In this document: piece by piece, positions 60,401 to 64,000 of the stretch
Position numbering within the stretch: the stretch's first letter is position 1
Layout of the letters: each line of letters opens with the position of its first letter
From: Parus major
Lineage: Eukaryota > Chordata > Aves > Passeriformes > Paridae
Assembly (NCBI RefSeq): GCF_001522545.3
Contig: NC_031771.1
Location: forward strand, 33,553,090 to 33,617,089
Direction: 5' to 3'
Length of the DNA: 64,000 nt
Made by a program: the position numbers and the translations under genes
The notes under the pieces: generated by a model
Told to the model about the DNA's origin: nothing
The model's input: the letters and a program-made list of their open reading frames with translations, nothing else
Database searches by the model: none

Positions 60401-62769
60401 TAAGGGATTTCCTCCCAGCACTGATCATTCCCATCTGTCTATGTTATCAACTGTGTTTCGTAACTGATGTGACTTAAATATACTCTTCTGAAAATAAAGA
60501 GAGAGGGGTATTGATTGTATTTTTTGGGTGGTCTTGTTTTTTTATATTTTTTTTCATTCACATCAGCTCTGTGATCAACTTATGACATTGCACACAAATG
60601 TTTGTGACTGAACTTTCAGTTGGAGCAGCCTGCTATGCTGTCAACAAATAACTGTGCAACATGAGAGGGAATGGGTCAAGTTGTGTTTTACTGCTGAAAG
60701 ATCTCTTTCTCTGAGTCTACAGAGAACTAGAAGTGAAGAAGTTCCTGTACAAAATCCCAATGTTCATATTCATGAAAACTTGTTTAATTTATCTTAATTG
60801 ATTGAATGAAAGGGCAAACGTGTCTGAGAAAAACATGGAAAATAGGATTAAAGGAAATCTAAATCTACACTTTGGAATTGGGTCACTTTTCAGGAGCTGA
60901 AATAGCTGTTTATTACATGTGCTTTTGTTTAATTTTTTTTTCTTGGCCTTTTTTTTTTTTTTTATTTAGTCATATATTTCATATGTTCAAAAATACCTAA
61001 AATCTCAACCATTTTTTTGCTGTGTAAAATGACCATAAAATGTACAGGCAAATGCAAACTCAATCCTTGGGGAATATTCTTTGTAATCTTTTGTTTTACG
61101 GAATAAATATGTATGAATGTGTAACACATTTAAAATATTTTACATAGATAATCACTGTATTATAAAAATTGGAAACGTATTCTCCTTACAACCTTAGTTT
61201 AACTGTAGTGGAAAACTAGGTAATATAGTTCATGGACTTTGAATTATTTCATTTCTGTCAATATAAGTAAGTTTCAATATGCAGGAAGACTTCAGTTATT
61301 TTTAGCAATGTGTGTTCATTTGCTCCATAGGTGATCAAGCAGAAGGCACAATGCCTTTCCTGTGATACTGACTGATGGTCTGGCATTGCAAAGTCTTTGT
61401 CCCTGTATTGTTGCATACAACACTGATAGTAATTTATTGCTCCAACTGCAAAATTAAGAGATTCCCCTTGTTTTTCTCTTGAATATGATGTGGTTTGGTT
61501 CATTGTTTATGCCAGCTTTAAGAACTACTCAGGAAAAAAACTAATGCAAAAAAATGTAGTCTGTTTTTTTCTTGTAATTGAAAACATCCCATTGGAACCT
61601 CTTGAAGAAACTAAGGATAAGTTCATGAACTTACTTGAGCTTATGTATTCATGGTAACAGGGTCCAGCTTATTGTAGTTATAAAAGTGGTTGACAGCTGT
61701 GATAACTTCAGTTAAAATAGTTGTGCTTTTGTGTAAACTACAGAAAAATAGGTGCTGATATGGTGTAAGATTACTAACCTGAATACTTTAACAAGCTCCA
61801 TTTTAAGCTGAGACATGAGCAGTGACTCAAATTTTCTGTAGCTTTTTTCTTGTATCACTGTTGGAACACTTCTGTTTTGCCTATATTTATATATAGTCTT
61901 TTCATGATGATATACCAGCAAACAATATATTGCTCTAAATATTTTGTGGTTGAATGTCATACTCAAAACATAAATCTTTTTGTTTGAAACTGACTTGGAC
62001 TTGCATAATACTGTGTTGATGTACTGATCATAAATTATCTTGAATAGAAAATATACAGCGGGAAAGGGATACAATGGTTGTGTTACTGTAGCTTGGAAAG
62101 AACAGAAGGCAATTATTCTAGTGACTGAGAAGGCACTGAAATTGTTATTTCATTGTTGTTTTAAAGGCATCAGCCTTGAGTGAAAGTATTTTTGTGACAG
62201 GAATGTCTTTGATAAGTGTTTGGATTTTAAGTGAGTTGTCTGTTGGTTTTGCCCTCATATTAAAGATTGACATAAATATGTGCTAATAGTGATCTAGTAG
62301 TACATGAGCAGCAATGATCTGTAGGTGTTCCGGTAAGGTTTGTGAGCTTTGCTGTACAGGTATAGTTTCACCTTAGCAATGAAAATAAGTTATCTGTGAA
62401 CCCCTTCTTGCTTAAGGAGAGAAGCTGTTGAGTAAAGAGCAAACTTAAGTCCTCATAGAAGTGAGGCCTTGAGATATAAAACGCCAGAATATTGAGGACT
62501 TTCCTGGTTATTGAAGTAAAGTCCACAGGAACACTGTCTGGAGGAGGTAAAAGAGGAACTACAAATGAAATAGGAAAAAACCTCTGGGTGATCCAAATGT
62601 GGGTACCAGCAGGCCATATTTTATTTAAGTAACACTTTAAAAGTAACTTCCAGAATGTAGCGTGTCTGACAATCAGGCAGCACAAAGTACCAAGGCATTT
62701 AATTAAGAATATACTCATGTTGAGAACCATTTGAAATTAGAACAACTCAAGTGAGTAGGAAAAATACGC
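57461..62769. other. Intergenic downstream of CEP44
   Basis: AT-rich DNA without recognisable exons. I found no C-terminal exon of HPGD, the next gene expected by synteny. There is a TA-rich tract at 60,148-60,182 and a long T run near 60,945-60,963. A 120-codon minus-strand open frame at 62,368-62,730 adjoins the ERV leader but is not recognisable. Confidence 0.7.
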
Positions 62770-62951
62770 TGTGGTCATATGCATAAGACGGGGTTAGGCA
62801 CCATATCCATATGAACAAACCAAACAACCTCGTGACCAGTGCCTCCATACCTAATACACAAATGCTTAGAGCAAAATTGTTTCCAACCTCCCCTGGGTAG
62901 ATCTGCTTTTATCTCAACTCTTCATGCCCTACCTTGGGCGCCAATTAAGGT
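62770..62951 (-). mobile_element. ERV primer-binding site and leader remnant
   Basis: After the LTR the minus strand reads eight bases, then the primer-binding-like TGGCGCCCAA (62,943-62,934), then a GGTAGGGC-type leader. How far the leader extends is uncertain. No second LTR is seen in the window, so the provirus is truncated or its remainder has decayed. Confidence 0.5.
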
Positions 62952-63359
62952 TGTCCTGGTTTAGGAATAGTATTCACCAATTCAGTCCCTACACTGAGAC
63001 TCTCCAAAACTACACTGCTGCTTGCTCTCTCCTTTTTGCTCTCCCCTTTCCTGCTGCGTGGGGTGGAATTGAGAATTGGAGGTGAAAAAGGCAAAGATCA
63101 TGGACTGAGACAAGAACAATTTACAAGAAACAACGAGATAAGAAAAACAGTAATAGCAACAGGATTAATAACTAAAGTGTTCAAAAGAGAGAGTGATTCC
63201 ATGCAAAATTCTCACTGAGCCCAGGAGGAACCCTAGGAGACTGTCCCTTTCCCCTGCCCTCAGCAAGGAGGTGAGGTGATATAGAATAGCCCCATGTCCC
63301 ACCCTCTCCATGCTACTGCAAAAAGATTAACCCTGTCCTGGCTGGAACCAGGATAGACA
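62952..63359 (-). mobile_element. Endogenous retrovirus LTR (minus orientation)
   Basis: A 408 bp element with TG...CA ends. On the minus strand it begins TGTCTATCCTGGTTCC (from 63,359) and ends CCTAAACCAGGACA (at 62,952). Its body resembles a very common LTR of songbird-like genomes, from memory. Just beyond its end on the minus strand lies TGGCGCCCAA (62,943-62,934), the form of a lysine-tRNA primer-binding site. That places this copy as the upstream LTR of a minus-strand provirus. The sequences at its two outer edges do not match, as expected if one side is internal retroviral DNA. No intact retroviral gene is visible. Confidence 0.7.
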
Positions 63360-64000
63360 ACAATATTGCTTCAGCAAATGGTTTCATAAACTTTTTATCA
63401 ATAAAAGGAGATGGAATGTGGTGGTATCTTGAATTTTGTACAAATCAAAGACCTGTAAATAAGAGGTGAAAACTTAATTTGGCAGATTATCTAAAACTGC
63501 ACAGGTGTCAGAGAGGGTTTTTGAGCTTTAAGTAATGGACCTTCAGACCTGTGTTGACAGCAGTACACTTTAGCGGGTAGCTAACTTTAAAATGTCTGCT
63601 TAAATTAAGCTGTCTTGATTACTCATTTAGCTCCTCATTTACAGTGTGTCTTGCATTTTTGTCACCGTTTGAGTCTCATCAGGCATGCTAACAATATTTA
63701 TTTCATTATGCTTATGTATTTAATGTTTGGGGGAAGGGGAACAGAGAATGATTGGTGGGTTTTTTTTCTGTCTACCTGAGTGAGGTTTAATGAGAGCGCT
63801 TAAACCCCAGCTGTACTCAGAAGCACAAGGTAGCTCAGGTAATCACTCCAAGTCCATGTAAATAAAATTGTTAACTGTATCCAGTGCGAGCATTCCTAAG
63901 TTATCAGTAACTTGAGGAGCTCAGGTCCTGACTTGTTGCTGGGGCTGATGTTGAGGTCAGCAGAGGCTGCAGGACCCAGGAAGTTTGTGAGTCAGAACAC
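63360..64000. other. Intergenic, right end of window
   Basis: Sequence beyond the LTR. Moderately AT-rich, and I see no gene or repeat. Confidence 0.65.

Noticed and set aside
57461..64000. HPGD exons downstream of CEP44
   Set aside because: HPGD is the next gene in human, but no short-chain dehydrogenase motif or C-terminal exon was seen on either strand.
1..64000. CRISPR arrays, bacterial operons, tRNA or rRNA genes
   Set aside because: Spliced vertebrate genes and AT-rich intergenic DNA; no regularly spaced repeats and no cloverleaf with A/B boxes noticed by eye.

Overview
The window is vertebrate nuclear DNA, most likely from a bird (probably Neoaves or a passerine). The evidence is: two multi-exon genes with short introns (FBXO8 coding span about 11.7 kb, CEP44 about 11 kb); GT-AG splicing throughout; no recognisable Alu or L1 sequence; and one endogenous-retrovirus LTR of a type I recognise from songbird-like genomes. 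Gene order and orientation (FBXO8 on minus, CEP44 on plus, head to head) match human 4q34.1, where the HAND2-side gene desert lies beyond FBXO8 and HPGD lies beyond CEP44.

Layout. Positions 1-16.7 kb are AT-rich intergenic DNA with no convincing gene but several short blocks that look like conserved non-coding elements. From 16.75 to about 20.96 kb lies a broad cluster of CpG-rich segments with a perfect CArG box, tandem GC boxes, TATA-like sequences and possible splice donors. It looks like a promoter or CpG-island complex without an identifiable protein-coding gene, and may start a long non-coding RNA. Positions 21-30.5 kb are again intergenic, with one short unrecognised ORF carrying an RVSF motif (22,119-22,325). 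FBXO8 occupies about 30.5-44.3 kb on the minus strand: five coding exons reconstruct an uninterrupted 319-residue protein with an F-box and a Sec7 domain. A CpG-island bidirectional promoter (44.0-45.25 kb, containing a 242-base assembly gap) has a perfect CRE fused to an ETS site and a second ETS site. CEP44 runs on the plus strand from an untranslated first exon near 44.8 kb to about 57.46 kb: ten coding exons join in frame to give 396 residues. The rest, 57.5-64 kb, is intergenic apart from a minus-strand retroviral LTR with an adjacent primer-binding site (about 62.77-63.36 kb).

The two genes share a promoter but have different jobs. FBXO8 is an F-box/Sec7 protein that links SCF-type ubiquitin ligase to ARF6 regulation. 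CEP44 is a centrosome/centriole protein. The CRE/ETS architecture is typical of broadly expressed housekeeping gene pairs. I found no dramatic new system. The best candidates for a second look are the orphan CpG-island complex at 17-21 kb, the RVSF ORF next to it, and the ERV fragment.
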